Of a stretch of DNA of 12,630 nucleotides, positions 1 to 5,776 are shown one piece after another. A program made the translations under genes and the position numbers. The DNA is taken from contig JAMWDE010000011.1 of assembly GCA_023818905.1 (NCBI GenBank), positions 1-12,630 on the forward strand, in the 5' to 3' direction. The DNA is from Candidatus Omnitrophota bacterium (GTDB taxonomy: Bacteria > Omnitrophota > Gorgyraeia > Gygaellales > Profunditerraquicolaceae). The number at the start of each line of letters is the position of its first letter. Position 1 is the stretch's first letter. The notes under the pieces were generated by a model. The model had not been told where the DNA came from. It worked only from the letters and a program-made list of their open reading frames with translations, and searched no databases.

Positions 1-219
1 TTTTTTGGACATCTTTCTATGAGATACCTTTCCTTTTGAATGATGGATAATCCCTTTTATACCTTCTTTTTTAACCTTTTGCCTTAAGCGGTAAATCTGT
101 CTTATGCACAGACCCAAGATTAAGCTGGCATCCTTTACTCTTATCCTTCCTCTTAGACTCTCTTTGATTATCTCATAGCGTTCTTGCTCCTTCATTGTCA
201 GGGTAATTAGTTCTTGCAT
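1..219 (-). CDS. IS transposase, N-terminal 73 residues (3' part beyond the window)
   Basis: The frame from the ATG at 217-219 is open through base 1 (73 codons) and must continue outside the window. The visible part is a helix-turn-helix domain: an opening LTMKEQERYEIIKESLRGR, then a resistor-like helix pair ending in LGLCIRQIYRLRQKVKKEG, followed by a basic stretch GIIHHSKGKVSHRK. This order (MKEQ-R-EII, LGLS-RQ-RL, KKEG, H-GK-S-RK) is what I recognise from ISNCY/IS1202-group transposases, where it precedes an RNase H-fold DDE catalytic domain; none of that domain is visible here. A strong ribosome-binding site (AGGAGG, spacer 7) precedes the ATG but lies in a hairpin. Whether the full protein is intact cannot be judged. 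Confidence 0.72.
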   Translation of the reverse strand, partial: MQELITLTMKEQERYEIIKESLRGRIRVKDASLILGLCIRQIYRLRQKVKKEGIKGIIHHSKGKVSHRKMSKK

Positions 220-252
220 AATACCACCTCCTTTTGGTCTAGAGGCGGTATT
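220..252 (-). promoter_or_regulatory. Hairpin covering the transposase ribosome-binding site
   Basis: On the minus strand AATACCGCCTC (252-242) pairs with GAGGTGGTATT (230-220) over 11 positions, with a single G-U pair and an 11-nt loop. The downstream arm contains the GAGG Shine-Dalgarno core and ends directly at the ATG. In RNA reading in from outside the element this would hide the start site. Insertion sequences such as IS10 use this kind of structure to silence read-through transcripts; its function here is inferred. Confidence 0.6.
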
Positions 253-268
253 TTACATTAAGCTACCC

Positions 269-309
269 TGACATTTCTACTTTGCAGAAAGGTGACATTA
301 TTATATTGC
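269..309. repeat. Two tandem 17-bp subterminal repeats of the IS end
   Basis: TGACATTTCTACTTTGC (269-285) and TGACATTATTATATTGC (293-309) match at 13 of 17 positions, spaced 24 bp start to start. Sharing the outer TGACATT and TTGC blocks is typical of transposase-binding direct repeats near an IS end. They are not part of any gene. Confidence 0.5.
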
Positions 310-318
310 GGTAACAGC

Positions 319-351
319 AAAAATAAACCACCAGATAACCCTAAATTGGTG
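319..351 (-). terminator. Weak possible intrinsic terminator of the guaA operon
   Basis: On the minus strand CACCA (351-347) and TGGTG (333-329) can pair around a 13-nt loop, followed by a U-rich run GTTTATTTTT (328-319). The stem is only five pairs, so this is a tentative call. It lies about 40 nt past the guaA stop and just outside the IS end. The rest of 310-390 shows no gene. Confidence 0.25.
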
Positions 352-390
352 CTAGATACGCTTTAAAAGGCTGACTAATTCAATCCTTTC

Positions 391-1359
391 TTAGACTGCC
401 TCTATAGTAGAAGGTGGCTTGGAAGTTATATTGTAGGTTACACTAACCACCCCTTTAACTTCAGTGGTTATCTTTTTGGCTAATCTTTCTAAAATGGGGT
501 AGGACAGCTTTGTTGGTTTTGCAGTCCTGGCATCTGTGCTATCCCAACACCTAATCTCAATCTGAAAACCGAATTGTCTTTTCCCATTTAAAATACCTGT
601 CATTCTATCCTGATGCAAAATTGCCATATATTGGAAAGCGCCTGTATCTTTTAATTCCTCCTCTACAATTGCAGTTGCCTGCCTGACTATCTCTATCCTC
701 TGAGGAGTCGCCTCTCCAATTACCCTAGCTGCCAAGGCTGGTCCGGGAAAAGGTATTCTATTGTATATAGATTCAGGTAGACCCAAGGCACAAGCAACCT
801 TCCTCACTCCATCCTTTCGCAACTGAACAAGTGGCTCAATAATCTTATATCCAAATGCCTTATTAGGGTCTATACCCAACTGTTCAAAGACATTGTGTTG
901 TCTTTTGATTCCCGCTACGGTCTCTTCTACGTCAGTAAGGATAGTGCCTTGCAAGAGATATCTTGCCTTGCTTTTCTTCACTAATTTAGCAAAAACATCC
1001 CTGTAAAAAGTCTGGGTTATGGCTTCTCTTTTTTTCTCAGGGTCGGTTATACCTTTTAAGGCTTTAAAGAATTTCTTCTGGGCATCCACAAGTTCTACCT
1101 TCACGCCTAATGATTTAAATGCCGAAATGATATTCTCTGGTTCGGATTTCCGCATCAAGCCATTTTGGATAAAATAGGTTTTAAGACTATTACCCAGTGC
1201 TCTGTGCCCCAACATGGTTACAGTAGAAGAATCCACCCCTCCTGAGAGGGCATTGATAGCAAGACCCTTGCCTACTATAGAGGAAATCTCTTTAATCTTC
1301 TCCTCTATAAAACGCTGCGGGTCCAAATCATTGGTTTTTATTTCCTTGATCTGCAGCAT
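391..1359 (-). CDS. guaA: GMP synthase, ATP-pyrophosphatase (C-terminal) subunit without glutaminase domain
   Basis: Converts XMP to GMP by adenylating XMP and replacing the adenylate with ammonia, the last step of guanine nucleotide synthesis. The 322-residue protein has the PP-loop SGGVDSS at 39-45, the central N-type ATP-PPase fold, a PFPGPALAARVIGE segment near 204-217 at the hinge to the dimerisation domain, and the family C-terminus KPPSTIEAV at 314-322. The usual bacterial enzyme is about 510 residues because it starts with a class I glutamine amidotransferase domain; that domain is wholly missing. Split forms of this size are normal in archaea and occur in some bacterial lineages. The start is well supported: GGAGG lies 10 nt before the ATG. 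It is the last gene of the string, 25 nt after yqeY. A glutaminase subunit must be elsewhere, or the enzyme uses free ammonia, or this is a second copy. Confidence 0.9.
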   Translation of the reverse strand: MLQIKEIKTNDLDPQRFIEEKIKEISSIVGKGLAINALSGGVDSSTVTMLGHRALGNSLKTYFIQNGLMRKSEPENIISAFKSLGVKVELVDAQKKFFKALKGITDPEKKREAITQTFYRDVFAKLVKKSKARYLLQGTILTDVEETVAGIKRQHNVFEQLGIDPNKAFGYKIIEPLVQLRKDGVRKVACALGLPESIYNRIPFPGPALAARVIGEATPQRIEIVRQATAIVEEELKDTGAFQYMAILHQDRMTGILNGKRQFGFQIEIRCWDSTDARTAKPTKLSYPILERLAKKITTEVKGVVSVTYNITSKPPSTIEAV

Positions 1360-1384
1360 ATTTTCTTCGCCTCCATTTTAAGAC

Positions 1385-1837
1385 TCAATTTTGAGAAGAT
1401 AATCTCTGTTTTACCAATTCGCTGACTATCTTACCATCAGCACTTACACCTGCCTTTGCCATAACCTCCTTCATTACCCTGCCCATATCAGCTAAGCCTT
1501 TAGCACCTAATGCAATTACAACCTCCTCAATTATCCTATTTATCTCCTCTAGACTCAACTGAGCAGGTAAATACGAATTCAGTATCTCTAATTCTTTTGT
1601 CTCTTTATCCACTAGGTCCTGACGATTACCCTTTTTGAAACTTTCAATAGAATCCTGACGCTGTTTTATCTGCTTTTTTATTACCGCCACAACCTCACTG
1701 TCATTCAAAGAATTCTTTTTCTTTTCTATTGCCAGATTCATCATCTCAGCACGCAGGAAACTCAAAACAGAACTCTTTAAAGTGTCTCTATCCTTCATTG
1801 CTTGCTTATAATCAGCTAAAATCTTTTCTTCTAACAT
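1385..1837 (-). CDS. yqeY: GatB/YqeY domain protein
   Basis: A 150-residue helical protein of normal length for the YqeY family, which resembles the tail domain of the GatB subunit of Asp/Glu-tRNA amidotransferase and is thought to bind tRNA. Family marks are the N-terminal helix with DYKQAMKDRD, the FLRAEM stretch near 28, the polar helix IKKQIKQRQDSIESFKKG, the ELEILNSYLPAQLS linker at about 83-96, and the C-terminal MGRVMKEVMAKA...DGKIVSELVKQRL segment. A GGGGG-type ribosome-binding site lies just before the ATG. In many bacteria yqeY follows rpsU and precedes dnaG; here it sits between a PfkB kinase gene (24 nt) and guaA (25 nt), so it seems to have been recruited into a different operon. 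Its biochemical role is not settled in any organism I know of. Confidence 0.88.
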   Translation of the reverse strand: MLEEKILADYKQAMKDRDTLKSSVLSFLRAEMMNLAIEKKKNSLNDSEVVAVIKKQIKQRQDSIESFKKGNRQDLVDKETKELEILNSYLPAQLSLEEINRIIEEVVIALGAKGLADMGRVMKEVMAKAGVSADGKIVSELVKQRLSSQN

Positions 1838-1861
1838 AAGTTACCCCCTTTTGAGACAGGG

Positions 1862-2761
1862 CTAAAACAAAACGCATTCTTTAAATTTGAATAGTCTGTC
1901 ATTCAAGTCTTTTAGCGTAAGTTTAGCAGTTCTATTTACTCCGAAGTCTTCTACGTTAAAAGAGGCAGCGATAGCACCGTAGACAACTGCCCTCTTTAGA
2001 TCTATCTTATCCATCCTTCTCTTGCTTGCCAGATAGCCCATAAACCCACCAGCAAAGGTATCTCCAGCGCCTGTAGGGTCAACTATCTTCTCTGTAGGAT
2101 AAGCAGGAATGGAAAAGATAAAATTATCACTATAAAACAGCACGCCATGTTGACCTCTCTTAATCAAAATCATCTTTGGCCCTAAGGAACGCAACCTCTT
2201 TGCTGCCTTAACAAGATGCAATTCTCCCGATAAAGCCCTGGCCTCCTCTTCATTGGCTACATAGATATCCACGTCTCTCAATAATCTCATCAGTACCTTG
2301 CGCTTGTGTTCTATCCAGTAATTCATACTATCCAAGGCTACCATTCTGGGTGAATACAGATGATTTAATAGATGCTGCTGAAGTTCCGGATCAATGTTGG
2401 CAAGAAATATATATTCCATCTTCTTCTGTTGCTCTGTAAGACACGGCCTGAATCCAGTCAGAACCCCTAATTCTGTATTTAGGGTATAAGCAACCTCCAT
2501 ATCCTCTTTATATTCACCCTGCCATTTAAAAGTCTTGCCTTCTGCCCTAATCAGAGAGGTCAATATAACGCCCTTTCTATTTAAAAAATCTATATACTGT
2601 TGAGGAAAATCTTTTCCCACTATTGCCACCAGATTCACTGGAACAAACAGGCGCGCTGACATGGCAAAGTGCACCGCAGAGCCACCCAGAATCTGTTTAC
2701 GCAGGCCAAAAGGTGTCTTTACTGTATCCAGTGCAACTGTTCCTAATACCAGGGTACTCAT
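1862..2761 (-). CDS. PfkB-family sugar/nucleoside kinase
   Basis: A 299-residue ribokinase-fold kinase that phosphorylates a hydroxyl of a sugar or nucleoside using ATP. It shows the first PfkB signature region GGSAVHFAMSARLF (26-39) and the second signature DPTGAGDTFAGGF (228-240), with Asp234 as the expected catalytic base. The NEEEARALSG stretch in the middle is also typical. The substrate cannot be read from the sequence; ribokinase, adenosine-kinase-like and fructokinase activities all occur in this family. Its ATG overlaps the uppP stop as ATGA, so the two are probably translationally coupled. The N-terminus begins directly with the first beta strand (STLVLGTVALD), so the start is very likely right. 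Whether it serves envelope metabolism like its neighbour uppP is unknown. Confidence 0.85.
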   Translation of the reverse strand: MSTLVLGTVALDTVKTPFGLRKQILGGSAVHFAMSARLFVPVNLVAIVGKDFPQQYIDFLNRKGVILTSLIRAEGKTFKWQGEYKEDMEVAYTLNTELGVLTGFRPCLTEQQKKMEYIFLANIDPELQQHLLNHLYSPRMVALDSMNYWIEHKRKVLMRLLRDVDIYVANEEEARALSGELHLVKAAKRLRSLGPKMILIKRGQHGVLFYSDNFIFSIPAYPTEKIVDPTGAGDTFAGGFMGYLASKRRMDKIDLKRAVVYGAIAASFNVEDFGVNRTAKLTLKDLNDRLFKFKECVLF

Positions 2762-3501
2762 CTTAAAAATAAAATAACAACCATTGCCAGAATAATACAG
2801 TAGTAACCGAAGTAATGAAGCCTTGTCTTATTTATTGCCTTGCTTAAAATATATAATGAAAGTATGCCACTCAGAAAACTGGTTATAAATCCAACTGCCA
2901 AGACCTCTGGCCTTATATTCCAAATAGTCTTTATCTTATCTACCTCCAGCAATCCTGCACCCAAAACCGCTGGTAGAGAGGCAACAAATGAGAATTGAAA
3001 ACTAATCTTCTTTTCAATCCTCCTAAGTATAAGCGTAGAGATGGTGATGCCTGAGCGGGAAATACCTGGAACAATAGCAATTGCCTGAGTAACGCCTAAG
3101 ATAAACGCATCCTTTATATCAGGCATCTGCCTTTGGCCATCTATAAAACGTCTGCTGAGGATAAGCATGACACCCGTAACAATCAGAGCTATACCCACAG
3201 TGGTCAATGAATTAAAAGACCTTTCTAAAAAATCCTTCAGCCCAAGACCAATAATTCCAGTAACCACAGTTACTATACCTATAAGAAATAAAAACTTTAT
3301 CTTGCGTATCATCCTTAATATATCCCTAAAGAAAAAAACCAACAATGCCAGAGAGGTGCCTAAATGCAAAACCACAGTCAGGGCAAGCCTTTGCTGTCCA
3401 ACTTCCAGCAGATGTTGCAAAATTACCAGATGCGCAGAACTAGAAACAGGCAAAAACTCAGTTAAACCCTGGACAATCCCTAAGATAATATACATGATCA
3501 T
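2758..3501 (-). CDS. uppP: Undecaprenyl-diphosphatase (UppP/BacA)
   Basis: Integral inner-membrane phosphatase that removes a phosphate from undecaprenyl diphosphate, recycling the lipid carrier for peptidoglycan and other cell-wall polymers; overproduction gives bacitracin resistance. Both family signatures are present: QGLTEFLPVSSSAHL at 11-25, holding the catalytic Glu, Ser and His region, and PGISRSG at 145-151. Several hydrophobic segments (for example around 70-86, 100-115, 131-144 and the last 15 residues) fit a polytopic protein. At 247 residues it is slightly shorter than the E. coli protein (273), within the family range. A second ATG lies two codons in, so the exact start is uncertain by that much. 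It starts 3 nt after the pseudouridine synthase stop and its own stop overlaps the kinase ATG. Confidence 0.95.
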   Translation of the reverse strand: MIMYIILGIVQGLTEFLPVSSSAHLVILQHLLEVGQQRLALTVVLHLGTSLALLVFFFRDILRMIRKIKFLFLIGIVTVVTGIIGLGLKDFLERSFNSLTTVGIALIVTGVMLILSRRFIDGQRQMPDIKDAFILGVTQAIAIVPGISRSGITISTLILRRIEKKISFQFSFVASLPAVLGAGLLEVDKIKTIWNIRPEVLAVGFITSFLSGILSLYILSKAINKTRLHYFGYYCIILAMVVILFLR

Positions 3502-3504
3502 TTA

Positions 3505-4158
3505 TTATCTGTTCCTGGATAAAAAAGATTTTAGGTCTTCTGGGGTTTCCGAATACAAACGGATATACCTTTGGGTTATAGGATGAATAAATCCTAATTC
3601 TCTCGCATGTAAACATAGCCTTTTTGCCTTAAGTTTAAAATCGCGACGAAAGGCATACTTTGTCTCACCCAAGATAGGGTGACCTATATACTTAAAGTGT
3701 AGCCTTAGCTGATTGGTTCTACCTGTCAAAGGAATAGCTTCAATAATAGCAAAATTATCTCTTCTTTCAAGGACATTATATATAGTTAGGGCGTTTTTGC
3801 CTTGGATGGGATAATTTATCTTTCCTCTATCTGAGGTAGGACGGCCACGTATAAAAACAAGATACTTTTTCTTGACTTTCTTTTCTTTAAATAACCGCAT
3901 CATCTTCTTTTGGATGGATTTTCCTTTGGCACAGATTATCAATCCAGAAGTCTCTCTGTTTAAACGATGACAGGGGTGCAGACGATAATTAACGCCTTTG
4001 ATTTTTAGATAATCATTCAGAATACTGATTAAGGTGCGCTTCTCTTTTTTAGGAGAAGGAATGGTAAGCAAACCTGCAGGTTTATCCGCCACCAAAAGCC
4101 AATCATCCTCATAAATTATTCCGATATCATTTACTTTATATTTACAGTATTTATCCAT
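3505..4158 (-). CDS. RluA-family RNA pseudouridine synthase, with Asn at the catalytic Asp position
   Basis: Members of this family convert uridine to pseudouridine in rRNA or tRNA through a conserved Asp in motif HRLDxxTSG. The fold is clear: DDWLLVADKPAGLLT at 18-32, HRLNRETSGLIICAKG at 64-79, a KKKYLVFIRG strand near 97, and GRTNQLRLHFKYIGHPILGE near 146-165. There is no N-terminal S4 domain, giving the compact 217-residue build of E. coli RluA. The codon at the catalytic position 67 is AAC (Asn), not GAC; the surrounding motif is otherwise intact. So either the enzyme is inactive, works by a changed mechanism, or the base is a sequencing error. The gene overlaps the upstream nuclease gene by 28 nt and lacks a strong ribosome-binding site, suggesting coupled translation. 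The RNA target cannot be predicted. Confidence 0.85.
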   Translation of the reverse strand: MDKYCKYKVNDIGIIYEDDWLLVADKPAGLLTIPSPKKEKRTLISILNDYLKIKGVNYRLHPCHRLNRETSGLIICAKGKSIQKKMMRLFKEKKVKKKYLVFIRGRPTSDRGKINYPIQGKNALTIYNVLERRDNFAIIEAIPLTGRTNQLRLHFKYIGHPILGETKYAFRRDFKLKAKRLCLHARELGFIHPITQRYIRLYSETPEDLKSFLSRNR

Positions 4159-4793
4159 TGGCAGAATTCACAATCTCTATCAGGTGCAGGTATAGGCTTT
4201 CTTAATACCTCAAGCGCCTCATAGAATACCTTCTGTACATGTTGGGGATCAGTTTTTAACTCAAAAGGAATAACATCAAATTCAACTGTATTTTTTCCAG
4301 CAAATATCTTGGGAACGTAATAGACCAAATAAGCTACTCTTTTAGTAGAAAAATGGTTACACTCTAATAGGAATGTATAGGCATCCATCTGAAACTGATG
4401 TGCAGGATGTGTACTTTCTGGTTTTGTGCCGCGTGTCTTATGGTCTAAGGCAGCATAAAAATTATCTCCCAGATCTAAGCACTCATCTAGATAGCCACCT
4501 AACTTGGCCTGAACCTGCCAGTCTACAAACTCCAACCAACCTTTATGAGGCAGATTACGCATTAGTTTTCCAGGAAGCTTACCTTGTAAAATTGGAGGTA
4601 ACTTATCTGTATCGCGGAAGCTCTCAAAGTATCCTTTGATTACCCTATCTAAACCTGTAGTGATGGTTGCCACGGGTTTCTCAGGTCTTTTGATATTCTT
4701 GTTAATATAAAGCCAGAAACAGCGCGGACACTCTAAAAATAGATTAAGACTAGAAGGTGAAAGTTTAATCATTCCACTGGGCTGGTTATTCAT
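4131..4793 (-). CDS. Stand-alone PD-(D/E)XK nuclease with four flanking cysteines (Cas4/AddB-like)
   Basis: A 220-residue protein with the motif order of RecB/Cas4-type nucleases: GGYLDE at 99-104 (Asp103), DHK at 117-119 (Asp117, Lys119), and the QxxxY-type motif QMDAY at 135-139. Two cysteine pairs bracket the nuclease core: CPRC at 22-25 and CEFC at 208-211. In Cas4 and AddB, cysteines at the two ends of the domain hold a [4Fe-4S] cluster; here the spacing is 2+2 rather than the classic 1+3, so the metal could be Fe-S or zinc. No cas genes or repeats lie nearby, so a CRISPR role is unsupported; DNA repair or processing is more likely. The nearest promoter would place the RNA start only about 6 nt before this ATG; Met8 (GGAATG) is an alternative start. 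It overlaps the pseudouridine synthase gene by 28 nt. Confidence 0.8.
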   Translation of the reverse strand: MNNQPSGMIKLSPSSLNLFLECPRCFWLYINKNIKRPEKPVATITTGLDRVIKGYFESFRDTDKLPPILQGKLPGKLMRNLPHKGWLEFVDWQVQAKLGGYLDECLDLGDNFYAALDHKTRGTKPESTHPAHQFQMDAYTFLLECNHFSTKRVAYLVYYVPKIFAGKNTVEFDVIPFELKTDPQHVQKVFYEALEVLRKPIPAPDRDCEFCQWINTVNIK

Positions 4794-4805
4794 TCTTTTA
4801 TTTAT

Positions 4806-4833
4806 ATTATATCCGATTGGCTATCTGTCTCAA
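4806..4833 (-). promoter_or_regulatory. Sigma70-like promoter for the nuclease-guaA gene string
   Basis: On the minus strand TTGAGA (4833-4828), a 16-bp spacer and TATAAT (4811-4806) give 11 of 12 consensus matches. The start codon follows only 12 nt after the -10 box, predicting a very short leader. The site begins inside the U-tract of the terminator assigned to nadA. Confidence 0.6.
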
Positions 4834-4855
4834 AAAGGTCATCTTTAAATGGACC
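4832..4855 (-). terminator. Probable intrinsic terminator after nadA
   Basis: On the minus strand GGTCCAT (4855-4849) pairs with ATGACC (4842-4837) with one bulged C and a six-nt loop, followed directly by five U (4836-4832). It starts 6 nt past the nadA stop. The stem is short, so efficiency may be modest. Confidence 0.5.
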
Positions 4856-4861
4856 ATTATA

Positions 4862-5776
4862 TCACCTTAAGTTAAGCATCCTATCTATTGCTTTTCTGGC
4901 ATATCTACGGATATCATTTGATACCCTTACTTCATCTCTTAACTCCTCTAATGCCCAGAGGATTTTCTCCTGGGTAGTACGCTTCATATTTGGGCAAACC
5001 GCTGCTTCAGAGGCAGGATAAAACTCTTTGATGGGATTGTCTCTCTTAAGCCGATAGATAAGGCCAACTTCGGTTCCTACAATAAATTCCTTTGCCTGGC
5101 TTTCTTGGGCAAATCTACACATCTGACTAGTAGAACATACCACATCTGCCAGGTCAACTACTTGAGGCAGACATTCCGGATGTACCATAACTTGAGCAAA
5201 GGGATGAAATATTTTTTCTCTTTTTATATCCTCAGGGAAAATTCTGATATGGGTAGGACAGAATCCATTCCATTTTATTAATTTCTTTCCTGTTTTTTTC
5301 TCTACATAATCTGCCAAATATTTATCCGGCACAAATATTATCTCTTCTCTGTCTTTCAATACATCCACTACCTTAACTGCATTGGTAGAGGTGCAGCAGA
5401 AATCCAGTTCTGCCTTGACCTCTGCTGAGGTATTAACGTAACCCACCACCACTGCCCTGGGATGTCTACGTTTTAATTCCTTTAACTGTTGGGCAGTAAG
5501 CATATCCGCCATAGGGCAACCTGCATTCAGGTCAGGCATAATTACTTTCTTATCCGGACACAAGATAGAAGCAGTCTCAGCCATAAAATGTACTCCACAA
5601 AAGACAATCACTTCTGCCTCGGTCTTTGCTGCAATACGGCTTAACTCTAAGGAGTCTCCCTTAAAATCTGCTATATCCTGAACTTCGGGAAGTTGATAGT
5701 TGTGTGCTAAGATAATTGCTTTACGTTTCTTTTTTAACTCCTTTATCTTTTTTGGAAGGTCTTTCTGTATTAACAT
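4862..5776 (-). CDS. nadA: Quinolinate synthase
   Basis: Condenses iminoaspartate with dihydroxyacetone phosphate to quinolinate in NAD biosynthesis, using an oxygen-sensitive [4Fe-4S] cluster. The 304-residue length matches the short NadA form. The three cluster cysteines are in their family contexts: C87 in NAGCPMAD, C173 in GFCPTHI and C261 in AAVCPNM. Substrate-binding segments AHNYQLPEVQDIADF (24-38), GYVNTSAEVKA (112-122) and VHPEC (198-202) are all present. Its ATG overlaps the end of mnmA by 7 nt, with AAGG as ribosome-binding site inside mnmA. No nadB (aspartate oxidase or dehydrogenase) or nadC is in the window, so the partners must be elsewhere. A terminator-like hairpin follows it. 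Confidence 0.96.
   Translation of the reverse strand: MLIQKDLPKKIKELKKKRKAIILAHNYQLPEVQDIADFKGDSLELSRIAAKTEAEVIVFCGVHFMAETASILCPDKKVIMPDLNAGCPMADMLTAQQLKELKRRHPRAVVVGYVNTSAEVKAELDFCCTSTNAVKVVDVLKDREEIIFVPDKYLADYVEKKTGKKLIKWNGFCPTHIRIFPEDIKREKIFHPFAQVMVHPECLPQVVDLADVVCSTSQMCRFAQESQAKEFIVGTEVGLIYRLKRDNPIKEFYPASEAAVCPNMKRTTQEKILWALEELRDEVRVSNDIRRYARKAIDRMLNLR

Larger units (their letters stand above)
1..309 (-). mobile_element. One end of an insertion sequence (ISNCY / IS1202-like), cut by the window edge
   Basis: Three things mark an IS end here: the N-terminus of a transposase-like protein running off the window at base 1, a leader hairpin just before its start, and two degenerate 17-bp direct repeats (269-285 and 293-309) of the kind that form transposase-binding subterminal repeats. 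The outer boundary is placed at about 309 because the repeats end there, but it cannot be fixed without the other end or a target duplication. The element lies about 80 bp past the guaA stop, in the same orientation as the chromosomal genes, and has not visibly broken one. Confidence 0.6.

Noticed and set aside
3167..3586. Plus-strand open frame of 139 codons
   Set aside because: It lies antisense to uppP and the pseudouridine synthase gene, which have strong family motifs. Its translation shows no recognisable domain and it has no convincing ribosome-binding site.
4131..4793. Cas4 of a CRISPR-Cas locus
   Set aside because: No repeats with spacers and no cas1, cas2 or effector genes lie in the window, and the cysteine layout differs from classic Cas4.
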